Notes: generated by a model from the sequence alone, not told the origin. Shown: positions 25,256 through 32,819, numbered from the stretch's first letter. The stretch: 64,000 nucleotides of DNA from Inquilinus sp. KBS0705 (GCA_005938025.2 VCCI02000002.1:62001-126000); one strand, 5' to 3'. Made by a program: numbers and translations.

Positions 25256-26083
25256 TCAATACTTCCTGTACACATTATACAGCACATCCAAATCGCAGGG
25301 GGTGAGTACGGGGGTATCATCAAACTGTACAAAGTGGGCTTTAAAGGCGGTAATAGCGGCGTTCAGGTTGCTGGTATCATAACCAATTAGGCGCAGTGCT
25401 GTGGTGCTGTCAAATCCTTCGGGGGCGGGTATAAGGGTGGTATCGCACCACAGGCCGAAACCCTTTTGTGCCAATAACTGCCACGGGAACAACTTACCCG
25501 GGTCGGCTTTGCGGGGTGGGGCCACATCCTGGTGACCAATAAAATTAGCCACCGGTATATTGTAAGTTCGTTTTAACTGGGTAAGCAGCGCCAGCAGGCT
25601 TTTTATCTGTGCCGGTGCAAAAGGCTCGTTGCCCTTATTATCCAGCTCGATACCTATCGAGCAACTGTTCATATCAGTCACGCTGCCCCATTTGCCGGTG
25701 CCTGCATGCCAGGCGCGCATATAATCGTTTAGCATGTGTATCACCTTGCCATCCTTGCCAATTACATAATGGGCGCTTACCTGCGGTTTCACCAATGTAA
25801 AAGTGCGCAGCGTTTGCGCAACCGAATCTTGCGCGGTATAATGTATCACCACGTAATTGGGTTTGCGCAGGTTAAAATTAACAGTGCCCACCCAGTCGCT
25901 TGGTATGGGTTTGCCCGTGCTATCGGCCAGCACGGCAGGGGTCTCGGCCAATAAAGTAGTGCTCAGGCTATCGGCATGCTGCTGATACACCTTATTAGTT
26001 AAAGCATACGGCCCCTTAGGCGAACAAGCGGATATTAAAGCTGTGGCAGTGAGTAGTAGTATTGGGAGGTAGCGGTTTTTCAT
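25256..26083 (-). CDS. N-acetylmuramoyl-L-alanine amidase lipoprotein
   Basis: I choose the ATG at 26083, so that the 275-residue protein begins with a lipoprotein signal (MKNRYLPILLLTATALISAC, Cys20). The amidase_2 (AmpD/PGRP-type zinc) domain has a first His in VVIHYTAQDS, a second His in RAWHAGTGKWG, SIGIELDNKGN, and the third ligands in FIGHQDVAPPRKADPG. It should cleave MurNAc-L-Ala bonds in peptidoglycan or its fragments at the envelope. The C-terminal 70 residues resemble a peptidoglycan-binding helix bundle (LRLIGYDTSNLNAAITAFKAHF). It follows dinD by 1 bp, though shared expression is not obvious. Confidence 0.92.
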   Translation of the reverse strand: MKNRYLPILLLTATALISACSPKGPYALTNKVYQQHADSLSTTLLAETPAVLADSTGKPIPSDWVGTVNFNLRKPNYVVIHYTAQDSVAQTLRTFTLVKPQVSAHYVIGKDGKVIHMLNDYMRAWHAGTGKWGSVTDMNSCSIGIELDNKGNEPFAPAQIKSLLALLTQLKRTYNIPVANFIGHQDVAPPRKADPGKLFPWQLLAQKGFGLWCDTTLIPAPEGFDSTTALRLIGYDTSNLNAAITAFKAHFVQFDDTPVLTPCDLDVLYNVYRKY

Positions 26084-26084
26084 G

Positions 26085-26918
26085 TTATTTTTTTGAGCCT
26101 TTGGCAGCATTCTTTTCGTCGGTTTCTAAACGCCGCTCTAATTTCTTTACATCATCTGCTGGCGGTAACGCTTCAGGCTTAACACCGCGTTGCAATAAAA
26201 TGTTCCTGACTGCTTTGTTGTTGTCGATATGTTCCTGCGATATCTGGGTTTCTTTGTTCAGGTCTTTCTCTATTACATTATGGCTGGTGAGTTCGTTGGC
26301 AAAATCTTTGGCTTTGATAGTAAGCGTAGGCAAAAAATCTGCTAATGGTTTTGATGCTGGTATGCCCAGCTTCTTCTTCATATCATTAGTGCTAAAACCA
26401 CCAAATAAAGCTTGGTCGCCCTTTGAACGAATTAGGGCAAAACCTTTACCGTCTACACCTCGCTCGTACAATATCCCTGATAATTTCTTTTCAGACTTGG
26501 ATAGCTTGTCGCGAGCCGTCACACGTTCAACATCAATTAAGCGCTGCTCTATAATTTCCTGTTTTCGAGTTTGTACTGCAAAGTATGTTTGGGCAAACGC
26601 AATTGGCGGTTTTGATGGGTCACCATTTTGCGCGATGAGATAACAGGCGTATCTTGTTAGAGCAACGTCTTCGACTTCTCTTTGTGCGCTTTTTGCTATC
26701 GCGATCATTTTCGTGGTGTCACGAAAATGATCCTCTATTTTAGAATCAGCATTCTCACAGGCCTTTTTGGCTCTCTCAATGGCGTTAAAAAAGTTCTCCC
26801 ATCGCAAGTAGCCTAAAATTGATTGCAGGTCTCTTGCACTCCAGTATTCTAAACCCTCATGGTTATAACAAGCTTGTTCAAACCTGCCAAATAACTCTAA
26901 TATGACTTCCTTTTTCAA
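26085..26918 (-). CDS. dinD: DNA damage-inducible protein D
   Basis: DinD modulates recombination in the SOS response: the characterised E. coli protein inhibits RecA filament activity. The 277 residues show the BRO-N-type N-terminus EGLEYWSARDLQSILGY and RWENFFNAIERAKKAC (residues about 18-60), then VALTRYACYLIAQNGDP, an ARDKLSKSEKKLSG helix and the C-terminal LFGGFSTNDMKKKLGIP domain. Length and order match DinD. No LexA box was identified in its upstream region. It heads the accessory patch and is followed after 1 bp by the amidase gene. Confidence 0.9.
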   Translation of the reverse strand: MKKEVILELFGRFEQACYNHEGLEYWSARDLQSILGYLRWENFFNAIERAKKACENADSKIEDHFRDTTKMIAIAKSAQREVEDVALTRYACYLIAQNGDPSKPPIAFAQTYFAVQTRKQEIIEQRLIDVERVTARDKLSKSEKKLSGILYERGVDGKGFALIRSKGDQALFGGFSTNDMKKKLGIPASKPLADFLPTLTIKAKDFANELTSHNVIEKDLNKETQISQEHIDNNKAVRNILLQRGVKPEALPPADDVKKLERRLETDEKNAAKGSKK

Positions 26919-26951
26919 TTTCCTGTAATTTTAAAAGCAAGTTACCCATAA

Positions 26952-27296
26952 TTACATGTTTATAATGTAGTGTGGAAAAATTGCAACATTATTCATTAAC
27001 TCATCTACACAGTAGAAAGAAGAAATTGATAAACTATTTGTCGCTGTATCTTCGGTATACTCAACACTTTCAAATTCATGCCAAGTCGGGTCGGCTTCAA
27101 TGTCTATAGTATCGAAATACAGATTTGACAAGCCCCACTCACTGGCATAAAACCAAGTATCATCTATTAGTTTAGAGCGAATAATTGCTTCGAATCCCTC
27201 TAAGCTTATATTGCATGAATTATCAAAGACTATAAAGCCGAAGTTTTTATAGTTGCTGCTATCGCGATAGAGGTAAGAGAATTTGATGTTTGGCAT
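26952..27296 (-). CDS. Hypothetical protein, immunity-like appearance
   Basis: The 114 residues have no signal or membrane segment. The start IKFSYLYRDSSNYKNFGFIVF, split around DSSNYKNFG, and the Trp/His-acidic core ASEWGLSNLYFDTIDI, DPTWHEFESVEYTED resemble proteins seen as polymorphic-toxin immunity or small orphan proteins, but I cannot name a family. It sits between dinD and the HNH nuclease, all on the minus strand. A role as antitoxin or immunity protein to the nuclease is possible, but there is no direct evidence. Confidence 0.65.
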   Translation of the reverse strand: MPNIKFSYLYRDSSNYKNFGFIVFDNSCNISLEGFEAIIRSKLIDDTWFYASEWGLSNLYFDTIDIEADPTWHEFESVEYTEDTATNSLSISSFYCVDELMNNVAIFPHYIINM

Positions 27297-27345
27297 AAGC
27301 GAAAATAACCCTATGACGTGGATGTGGCAATCGGATATAAGTGAA

Positions 27346-28119
27346 CTAAGCCTTAAAACTTTCGTTATGGATTTTCAAAAACTCTATATCAGGAAAAAAT
27401 TTCTTAGGCGCTATCATTAATTTACCATCATAGTTAACAAAGTTTTCTTTGATGCTTTCTATAGTGTTGCTTTTTAAAAATACGGGCGACACTTTAATTT
27501 TAAAATCTTCGGTAATAGTGATTAATCCCCTATCAAAAGCTTTATCGTGCAATGCATTTAGGGCTAAGCCATTTTTGGGGTTAAGTCTATTGCCTTCATC
27601 TTTACTCCATGGCAAAATATGACTGGCAACAAGTAGAGAAGTTTGATCGATGCCGGTAATAGAGCATTTGTTATCAAAGTTACTCAATACCATTTTGCGA
27701 AAAGCAGTTTGATTTAAACGGACAAGCACCGACCGGCGTGCTTCTCGACCCTCGGCGGGTTGCCATTCCTCCTCTTCTAACGGGTTAAGTGCTTCTATTG
27801 TCGTGGCTTTCTTTTGAGCAAGCAAGGTTTCTCCCTCAATAAACAATTCATCCCAATTGTTCATATACTCTTGCCAAACTTGCCTATCAAGCTTGCTTAC
27901 ATTTTCTAAGCCTTTTACACCTCGGGCTTGCAGGTTAGGGTCAAAACTGGCAAAGTTGCCTAACTTACGGGCAACAGCAGCCGGCGTTCTGTCAATTATC
28001 GCGGCTAATTCCTGTACATCCTTGTTGCTGGCGTGCATTTGGCCAAAGCGTATCTTGCTATATAAATTAATAGCTAATATCAGCTGCTCTTTTGTCCATA
28101 AACTTTGGCCTTCTTTCAT
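27346..28119 (-). CDS. HNH endonuclease domain protein
   Basis: The 257-residue protein has two parts. The N-terminal part (about 1-85) is a helical, DNA-binding-looking region (WTKEQLILAINLYSKI, TPAAVARKLGNFASFDP). The C-terminal HNH_2-type nuclease domain runs from about 145: CSITGIDQTSLLVASHILPW with the first His, then LNPKNGLALNALHDKAFDRG with the Asn and second His, and ITITEDFKIKVS. This architecture is that of restriction-like or homing-type nucleases of bacteria. It directly follows the 53-residue zinc-ribbon gene (1 bp gap). No methyltransferase is nearby, so restriction is not demonstrated. Confidence 0.88.
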   Translation of the reverse strand: MKEGQSLWTKEQLILAINLYSKIRFGQMHASNKDVQELAAIIDRTPAAVARKLGNFASFDPNLQARGVKGLENVSKLDRQVWQEYMNNWDELFIEGETLLAQKKATTIEALNPLEEEEWQPAEGREARRSVLVRLNQTAFRKMVLSNFDNKCSITGIDQTSLLVASHILPWSKDEGNRLNPKNGLALNALHDKAFDRGLITITEDFKIKVSPVFLKSNTIESIKENFVNYDGKLMIAPKKFFPDIEFLKIHNESFKA

Positions 28120-28120
28120 A

Positions 28121-28282
28121 TTATCCTTCTACCTCACAAAATACGTGTTTGCATTGGGTATTTAAACACTCGTTTATGGTAAGTTGTAATAGTGTATGAA
28201 AGAAGTTAGATATAATATCCGTTCGCGTGCCGCAAATAGGGCAAGTGCTGGGCTGGTCGGTGCTTAGGTAATAGGTGGTCAT
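28121..28282 (-). CDS. 53-residue zinc-ribbon protein
   Basis: The minus-strand frame starts with ATG at 28282 and ends with TAA at 28121-28123, giving MTTYYLSTDQPSTCPICG through QCKHVFCEVEG. The CPxC pair at CPIC (residues 14-17) and the later cysteines, in ECLNTQCKHVFC, make a compact zinc ribbon. It ends 1 bp before the HNH gene, so co-transcription is likely. A TATATTTG -7 element lies 3 bp before its ATG (28286-28293). Candidates are a nucleic-acid-binding partner or a regulator of the HNH nuclease. It is too short to classify further. Confidence 0.65.
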   Translation of the reverse strand: MTTYYLSTDQPSTCPICGTRTDIISNFFHTLLQLTINECLNTQCKHVFCEVEG

Positions 28283-28285
28283 AAC

Positions 28286-28293
28286 CAAATATA
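28286..28293 (-). promoter_or_regulatory. -7 promoter element before the zinc-ribbon gene
   Basis: Minus-strand TATATTTG matches TAnnTTTG, with only 3 bp to the ATG at 28282. Either the transcript is leaderless or the match is fortuitous. The same octamer abuts nuoA (61781-61788). Confidence 0.35.
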
Positions 28294-28316
28294 GTTACTT
28301 ATCTGCACAGTTTGGA

Positions 28317-28341
28317 GATTGCTTCGTACCTCGCAAAGACG
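28317..28341. repeat. Dispersed repeat unit (GATTGCTTCGTACCTCGCAA type), copy
   Basis: The 25 bp match the right arm of the repeat at 57104-57128 with one difference. They lie in the gap between the zinc-ribbon gene and the CoA-binding gene, with further repeat-like sequence (TTTTACCTTTCGCC) at about 28373-28396. Confidence 0.7.
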
Positions 28342-28419
28342 CGCGGAGAGAGGGCCGAACCTCCCGTATCAAACCTTTTACCTTTCGCCTTTTACCTTTC
28401 CCCTAAAACACCTCAAAAA

Positions 28420-28785
28420 TCAATACTGCCCTACGCTTAGCAACACCAAAGTACAGGCGTAGTCGGTTTTAATGCCTTTTTGTTCGGCAAGGCGGCGCAA
28501 TTCCTGGTTTTCGGTGCCGGGGTTAAAAATAATGCGTTTGGGTTGGGTGTTCAGTATATAATCGTACAGTGGCGGTTGGTTTTGGGGGCCTACATACAGG
28601 GTAATGGTATCAATATCGGTGTGTATAGTTTCGGGTTTTTCTATAGGCACGCCGGCTACCTCGCCGGTTTTTATGCCTACGTTTACTATGCTGTGCCCGC
28701 TGCGCACTAAACGATTAGCGGCCAGGTAAGCGTAACGGCTTGCGTCGGGCGTGGCGCCCAGTATCAATGTCTTTTTATCGGCCAT
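28420..28785 (-). CDS. CoA-binding (Rossmann) domain protein
   Basis: This 121-residue protein is a CoA_binding_2/YccU-type single Rossmann domain: KKTLILGATPDASRYAYLAAN at the start (pieces LILGATPDASRY), HSIVNVGIKTGEV, PKRIIFNPGTENQELRRLAEQKG, and the Cys-containing ACTLVLLSVGQY. The family often binds CoA or nucleotide without a proven reaction. It stands alone on the minus strand. Family is confident, function unknown. Confidence 0.88.
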   Translation of the reverse strand: MADKKTLILGATPDASRYAYLAANRLVRSGHSIVNVGIKTGEVAGVPIEKPETIHTDIDTITLYVGPQNQPPLYDYILNTQPKRIIFNPGTENQELRRLAEQKGIKTDYACTLVLLSVGQY

Positions 28786-28831
28786 GGGGTTATAACGTGC
28801 AGGGAGGGTTTTAGTTTGGCCTCACCTAAAT

Positions 28832-28887
28832 CCTCTCCAAAAGGAGAGGTCTTTAAAAAGCTTTTCCGCCCCCTCCTTTGGAGAGGG
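28832..28887. repeat. Tandem CCTCTCC/GGAGAGG palindromes
   Basis: Two small hairpins follow one another: a 7-bp stem with a 4-nt loop (28832-28849) and a CCCTC...GAGGG hairpin (28871-28887). They resemble the fumC terminator stem. They lie between divergent genes and lack a terminator position, so they are dispersed palindromes. Confidence 0.65.
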
Positions 28888-29074
28888 AGCAAAGTTCAAC
28901 AATTTCTTCCCGCCCTCTTTTCGCTTGCGAAGAGAGGACCGACGAGCGGCTTAGCGATGTCGGGGTGAGTTGATACGACGGGCTGAGGCGAAAAATAAAA
29001 AATAATTTAAAATGTTTTACAACCACGCTCGTCTTTATCTTTAAACACTGATAAAATTGACAGCCGCCGCAACA

Positions 29075-29635
29075 ATGCCCCAGGACAAAAACAGCCACAT
29101 CATACAAACTATAGCGTCGTATGGTAAAAGCTTGCTGGGCTTTATTCGCAAGCGGGTGAATAACGATGCCGACGCCGAAGACATTCTGCAGGATGTTTGG
29201 TACCAGTTTAGCAATGTAATAAACGCCGGCCCTATTGAACAAACCAGCGCCTGGCTGTATAAAGTTGCCCGCAACAAAATAACCGATAAGCATAAAAAGC
29301 ATACCGAAACTCTTTTAGACGATATGCTACCCGCTACCGGCGACGACGATGACGACGCGCCCGACTTTAACGCCATACTAATGGCCGAGGCCAACACGCC
29401 CGAAACCGAATACATGCGCAGCCTTTTTTGGGAACAGCTTTTTTTAGCGCTTGACGAGCTGCCCGAAAACCAACGCCAGGTATTTATTTGGCACGAACTG
29501 GACGACGTACCGTTTGACGAGATAGCTAAACGCACCGGCGATAACGTACAAACGCTGGTATCGCGCAAGCGGTATGCGGTTGTACACCTGCGCAAGCGGC
29601 TAAAACAACTTTATCAGGAAATAACAGAATATTAA
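29075..29635 (+). CDS. ECF RNA polymerase sigma factor (sigma-70 family)
   Basis: I choose the ATG at 29075 (MPQDKNSHIIQ, 186 residues); the earlier frame begins with TTG at 29057. Region 2 is seen as LLGFIRKRVNNDADAEDILQDVWYQ (pieces GFIRKRV, DAEDILQDVW), with WLYKVARNKITDKHKK; region 4 as LPENQRQVFIWHELDDVPFDEIAKRTG and VQTLVSRKRYAVVHLRKRL. The acidic linker (DDDDDAPDFN) is notable. The following 128-residue membrane protein (24 bp) may be its regulatory partner, replacing a classical anti-sigma factor. Confidence 0.92.
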   Translation: MPQDKNSHIIQTIASYGKSLLGFIRKRVNNDADAEDILQDVWYQFSNVINAGPIEQTSAWLYKVARNKITDKHKKHTETLLDDMLPATGDDDDDAPDFNAILMAEANTPETEYMRSLFWEQLFLALDELPENQRQVFIWHELDDVPFDEIAKRTGDNVQTLVSRKRYAVVHLRKRLKQLYQEITEY

Positions 29636-29659
29636 AACATTAAGTAAAAAATACATACA

Positions 29660-30046
29660 ATGAGACCTTCATTTAATAACCGTAAAAAATTCTTTTGGCT
29701 GATACCTTTTGGCGTAGCAGCTATACTGACCCTTATAAGTTTTGTAGTAATGCAGCTATGGAACAACCTGCTGCCGGGCATACTGCATGTAGGCGTAATA
29801 ACTTTTTGGCAGGCCATGGGCATATTTGTGCTGTGTAAAATATTATTCGGCTTTGGTGGCAAGGGCGGCGGTGCCCCCTGGATGCGCCGTAAGCAAATGA
29901 TGATGGAAAAATTCAATGGCATGAGCGAGGAAGACAAGGCCCGCTTTAAAGAGCAAATGCGCGACCGCTGCGCCAGCTGGGGCCGCCGTGGCCGCGGCGA
30001 CTGGATGGGCGAACAACCCGCCGAAGAAACAAAAGCAGCGGAGTAA
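29660..30046 (+). CDS. Small membrane protein next to ECF sigma factor
   Basis: The 128-residue protein has two membrane helices (about 12-33 and 45-65) and then a strongly charged cytoplasmic tail (GGKGGGAPWMRRK, MSEEDKARFKEQMRDRC, GRRGRGDWMGE). Glycine-rich and basic patches bound the tail. It starts 24 bp after the sigma gene, in Bacteroidota a common two-gene arrangement. The family is not named. A role as anti-sigma or partner is inferred only from position. Confidence 0.75.
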   Translation: MRPSFNNRKKFFWLIPFGVAAILTLISFVVMQLWNNLLPGILHVGVITFWQAMGIFVLCKILFGFGGKGGGAPWMRRKQMMMEKFNGMSEEDKARFKEQMRDRCASWGRRGRGDWMGEQPAEETKAAE

Positions 30047-30054
30047 TAATTTAC

Positions 30055-30141
30055 CGTCATGCCGAATTATTTCGGCATCTCACAGGATAGATAGACAATT
30101 TGTATGTGAGGTGCTGAAACAAGTTCAGCATGACGGTATTT
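30055..30141. repeat. Inverted repeat with CCGTCATGC.../...GCATGACGG arms
   Basis: The arms CCGTCATGCCGAA (from 30055) and TTCAGCATGACGG (to 30137) are imperfectly complementary, with the ATCTCA...TGTGAGGTGCTGAA segment between them also complementary. This is the recognisable Bacteroidota repeat with CATGCTGAA arms. It sits between the sigma/membrane pair and the next small gene. Confidence 0.75.
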
Positions 30142-30179
30142 AAAAGTTTAACTATACATCTACCCAAAAAACAACAATT

Positions 30180-30395
30180 ATGGATGTGCTGATATTTGAA
30201 ACAAGCGTTGGTACCACGCACGAAGTAAGCAGGATACACCCCCTGCTTGCTTCTTTATCAGAAATAAGGCAATACAATTTTGACCTGGAGGATTGCGACA
30301 ATATACTGCGCGTAGTAAGCAGCGGGGTTGAGCCGCAAACTATTAACCACATGCTGCACATTGCCGGCTTTAGCTGCGAAGAGTTGGCTTATTAA
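30180..30395 (+). CDS. HMA-like small protein, hypothetical
   Basis: The 71-residue protein follows the ferredoxin-like pattern seen in heavy-metal-associated (HMA) domains: VLIFETSVGTTHEVSRIHPLLASL, then YNFDLEDCDNILRVVSS and TINHMLHIAGFSCEEL. The classical CxxC metal motif is absent; single Cys occur in DCDN and FSCEE. It may be an HMA-fold protein that has lost metal binding. Nothing else of its function can be read. It is unlinked by strand to the neighbours except the upstream repeat. Confidence 0.7.
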   Translation: MDVLIFETSVGTTHEVSRIHPLLASLSEIRQYNFDLEDCDNILRVVSSGVEPQTINHMLHIAGFSCEELAY

Positions 30396-30431
30396 GCCAG
30401 TTAGCAGTGTGCTTTGCTTGCTAACAGCAAA

Positions 30432-30920
30432 CTATAAACTGCCAACTATTCTGCTTAGCAATGCAATTTGCCCGCTGTGGTAAATATGGTGCTGTATAAG
30501 GCCCTCAATTAGTACAAGGTGGCTCACGCCGGTACCCAGTTCGCGGTTACGGGCGTCTTTTATGGGTTGCTGCCATTTATCTTCGGCAAAGTTTTGTATC
30601 ACACCGCTTAGTACGGTATTAGCCAGTTTATAATCGCTTATCAGGCTATGCCACTTATCTTCGTTGGGTTGGCCGGGGTCGGGCCAGTCGCCGCCGGTGG
30701 GTTCTTTTGCTACCTGGCCATTCATGCGGTCGGTAACCTCTATTGTCCATCCCAGCATGTGCAGTAAAATACCGGCTATGCTATGGATAGATCCGCTTGG
30801 TTTTTCATAGGCAGCCTCAAAAGGGATTTGGTCCAACAAACTATAGGTATTAGGCCCATACCAGGCATCTCCGCTTAGTATGGTTTGCAATTTATTTTGC
30901 AGGTTTTGGGCAGTTGTCAT
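30432..30920 (-). CDS. DinB-fold (DinB/YfiT) family protein
   Basis: This 162-residue protein has the four-helix DinB metalloenzyme-like fold. Metal-ligand histidines are placed as expected: GSIHSIAGILLHMLGW (first His), then a C-terminal HHIYHSGQIALL with the other two. The family includes bacillithiol transferases and damage-inducible proteins of unknown role; the name does not imply DNA polymerase IV. It stands alone between the HMA-like gene and a REP-like repeat. Family confident; reaction unknown. Confidence 0.87.
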   Translation of the reverse strand: MTTAQNLQNKLQTILSGDAWYGPNTYSLLDQIPFEAAYEKPSGSIHSIAGILLHMLGWTIEVTDRMNGQVAKEPTGGDWPDPGQPNEDKWHSLISDYKLANTVLSGVIQNFAEDKWQQPIKDARNRELGTGVSHLVLIEGLIQHHIYHSGQIALLSRIVGSL

Positions 30921-30956
30921 GGTTGTATAACGTTTAAGTATAATTGGTTCTTATGT

Positions 30957-31035
30957 GCGTTCCCTGCGGTCGGGCTTTACGCTTATACTGCGCAGGCCTT
31001 AGGCGCAGGCAGGTATCCGCTACAATCCCTAACGC
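30957..31035. repeat. REP-like dispersed repeat, copy 2
   Basis: Contains the 23-bp core (31013-31035) shared with 9823-9845, plus an internal CTGCGC...GCGCAG hairpin (about 30989-31010). It lies between the DinB gene and the FAD dehydrogenase. Confidence 0.75.
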
Positions 31036-31061
31036 TGAGAGAGACGCGAAGTATCGCGCCT
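31036..31061. repeat. Small palindrome GAGACGCGAAGTATCGCG type
   Basis: The GAGACGCGA/TCGCGCCTC hairpin (approximately, with one mismatch) follows the REP-like repeat directly and ends at the dehydrogenase stop codon. It could act in its transcript end on the minus strand; no T-tract follows. Confidence 0.5.
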
Positions 31062-32612
31062 CTACGATAGATATCCTACCGCCGCATTCGCACAATTTAC
31101 CCCATCAATAGCTGCCGAGATAATGCCCCCTGCATAACCGGCGCCTTCGCCGCAGGGGTATAGGCCGGCAACTTGCGGGTGTTGCAGGGTTTCCCTGTCC
31201 CGCGGTACTTTTATGGGTGATGAAGTGCGCGACTCTACCCCTACTAATATGGCCTCGTTGGTATAATAGTCTTTCATTTTACGGCCAAAGGCGGGTAGGG
31301 CTTTGCGCAGACGCTCGTGTATCCAGTCGGGTAAAACTTGCTGCAGGTCGGTGCTTTTGCAGCCAGGCAGGTACGAATTTTGGGGCAGATCGGCAGATAC
31401 GCGGCGTTCAACAAAATCAACCATGCGTTGCGCCGGGGCAACCAGGTTACCACCACCTGCCTTAAAGGCCAAATGCTCGGCCTGCTGCTGAAAATTCAGC
31501 ATCCTGAAAGGGTCATTCATATCGCCCTTTACGTCTTCCATATTTATTTGCACAACCGTGCCCGAGTTAGCAAAAGGATTATTTCGTTTAGATGGGCTCC
31601 AACCATTCACTACAATTTCATCAGCGGCAGTGGCACAAGGGGCAATAATGCCGCCGGGGCACATGCAAAACGAAAATACTCCCCGGTCGTTCACCTGCTC
31701 CACTAAATTATAATATGATGGCGGCAGATCCGGCCCGCGGTACTCACAATGATATTGTGCGCGATCTATTATCTCTTGCGGGTGCTCAATACGCACGCCA
31801 AGGGCAAAGGGCTTAGCTTCTATCAAAATATCCTGGCTATGCAGCATCCTGAAAACATCATGCGCCGAGTGGCCTGTTGCCAATATCACTGCATCGGCCA
31901 ATAGTTTTTCGCCATTGGCTAACTGCACACCTTTTACTTTACCAAATTGCACCAGCAAGGCAGTTACTTTGGTATCAAACAACACCTCGCCACCGGCATT
32001 TAAAATGGTTTCGCGCATGGCGGTAATTATCTGCGGCAATTTGTTGGTTCCAATATGCGGGCGTGCATCCACCAAAATATCTTCGGTAGCACCATGGGCC
32101 ACAAAGGTTTTTAGCACGCCGGTAACATCGCCGCGCTTGGTAGATCGGGTATATAGCTTACCGTCCGAATAAGTACCTGCTCCCCCCTCGCCAAAGCAAT
32201 AGTTCGATTCCGGGTTTACCAGGCCCTGTTTGTTAATGTTGGCCAAATCGCGGCGGCGTTGCTTAACATCCTTGCCGCGCTCCAGTATTACAGGCTTCAG
32301 GCCCATTTCTATGCATTGCAGGGCGGCAAATATCCCCGCCGGGCCTGCGCCTACTATCAGCACGCGCTTTGCATCCTTTACATTTGGGTATTGCAGGTTG
32401 TACACTTCGGGCAGGTAAGGTTCGTCAACGTACAGGCGCACCTGCATACGGTATAACACCTTGCGGCCTCGGGCGTCTATTGATCGTTTGAGTATTTTAA
32501 TGCCATTTATACTTTTAACAGCAATGTTGGCTGTTGCGGCTGCAAGTGATATCAGTAACGTTTCGTCTTCCTGTTGCCCGGGCGGGCATACAATTTCAAT
32601 TTCTTTGATCAT
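31062..32612 (-). CDS. FAD-dependent dehydrogenase (COG2509 type)
   Basis: The 516-residue cytoplasmic protein has the FAD-binding Rossmann motif VGAGPAGIFAALQCIEMG (about 87-105), preceded by a small N-terminal domain, and the family-typical ESNYCFGEGGAGTYSDGKLYTR followed by DARPHIGTNKLPQII; near the C-terminus lie PCGEGAGYAGGIISAAIDGV residues that close the FAD site. This is an uncharacterised NAD(FAD)-utilising dehydrogenase family of almost all bacteria. A TATCTTTG -7 element is at 32645-32652. The leader carries a small CCGGG hairpin (32622-32638). Confidence 0.9.
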   Translation of the reverse strand: MIKEIEIVCPPGQQEDETLLISLAAATANIAVKSINGIKILKRSIDARGRKVLYRMQVRLYVDEPYLPEVYNLQYPNVKDAKRVLIVGAGPAGIFAALQCIEMGLKPVILERGKDVKQRRRDLANINKQGLVNPESNYCFGEGGAGTYSDGKLYTRSTKRGDVTGVLKTFVAHGATEDILVDARPHIGTNKLPQIITAMRETILNAGGEVLFDTKVTALLVQFGKVKGVQLANGEKLLADAVILATGHSAHDVFRMLHSQDILIEAKPFALGVRIEHPQEIIDRAQYHCEYRGPDLPPSYYNLVEQVNDRGVFSFCMCPGGIIAPCATAADEIVVNGWSPSKRNNPFANSGTVVQINMEDVKGDMNDPFRMLNFQQQAEHLAFKAGGGNLVAPAQRMVDFVERRVSADLPQNSYLPGCKSTDLQQVLPDWIHERLRKALPAFGRKMKDYYTNEAILVGVESRTSSPIKVPRDRETLQHPQVAGLYPCGEGAGYAGGIISAAIDGVNCANAAVGYLS

Positions 32613-32621
32613 GCTGTTGTG

Positions 32622-32638
32622 CCGGGTTTTTATCCCGG
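32622..32638 (-). promoter_or_regulatory. Leader hairpin of the FAD dehydrogenase gene
   Basis: The CCGGG/CCCGG stem (32622-32626 with 32634-32638) in the 5' leader lies between the -7 element and the ATG at 32612. It may modulate initiation. Weak. Confidence 0.3.
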
Positions 32639-32644
32639 ATGATG

Positions 32645-32652
32645 CAAAGATA
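32645..32652 (-). promoter_or_regulatory. -7 promoter element of the FAD dehydrogenase
   Basis: The minus strand reads TATCTTTG, a TAnnTTTG match, 32 bp before the ATG at 32612. Confidence 0.45.
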
Positions 32653-32778
32653 GCTTTTATTCCCGGCAGGATAAACGCTGGCGACTAGCTAAAGAATTTA
32701 TATACATAAGCCCTTGTTACACTTTTGCAGGGCATTCCGTATAGATGACAAGCTTAGTGTATATAGTACACTTAAAAG

Positions 32779-32819
32779 CGTTCGGTAAAGAACGGTCAAC
32801 TGTTCGCTACCGAACAGTT
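32779..32819. promoter_or_regulatory. Tandem palindromes, putative operator upstream of ECF sigma gene
   Basis: A perfect 9-bp inverted repeat AACTGTTCG-CTAC-CGAACAGTT (32798-32819) is preceded by CGTTC-N6-GAACG (32779-32794), sharing the GTTCG core. They are 87-127 bp before the sigma gene ATG at 32906. They look like a regulator binding site, but no regulator is identified. Confidence 0.5.

Noticed and set aside
26085..28282. Complete restriction-modification or new defence island
   Set aside because: Only DinD, an unassigned small protein, an HNH nuclease and a zinc-ribbon protein are seen; no methyltransferase, helicase, reverse transcriptase or NTPase. It stays as a candidate, not a claim.
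30432..30920. DNA polymerase IV (DinB)
   Set aside because: It is the unrelated DinB/YfiT four-helix metal-binding fold, not the Y-family polymerase.
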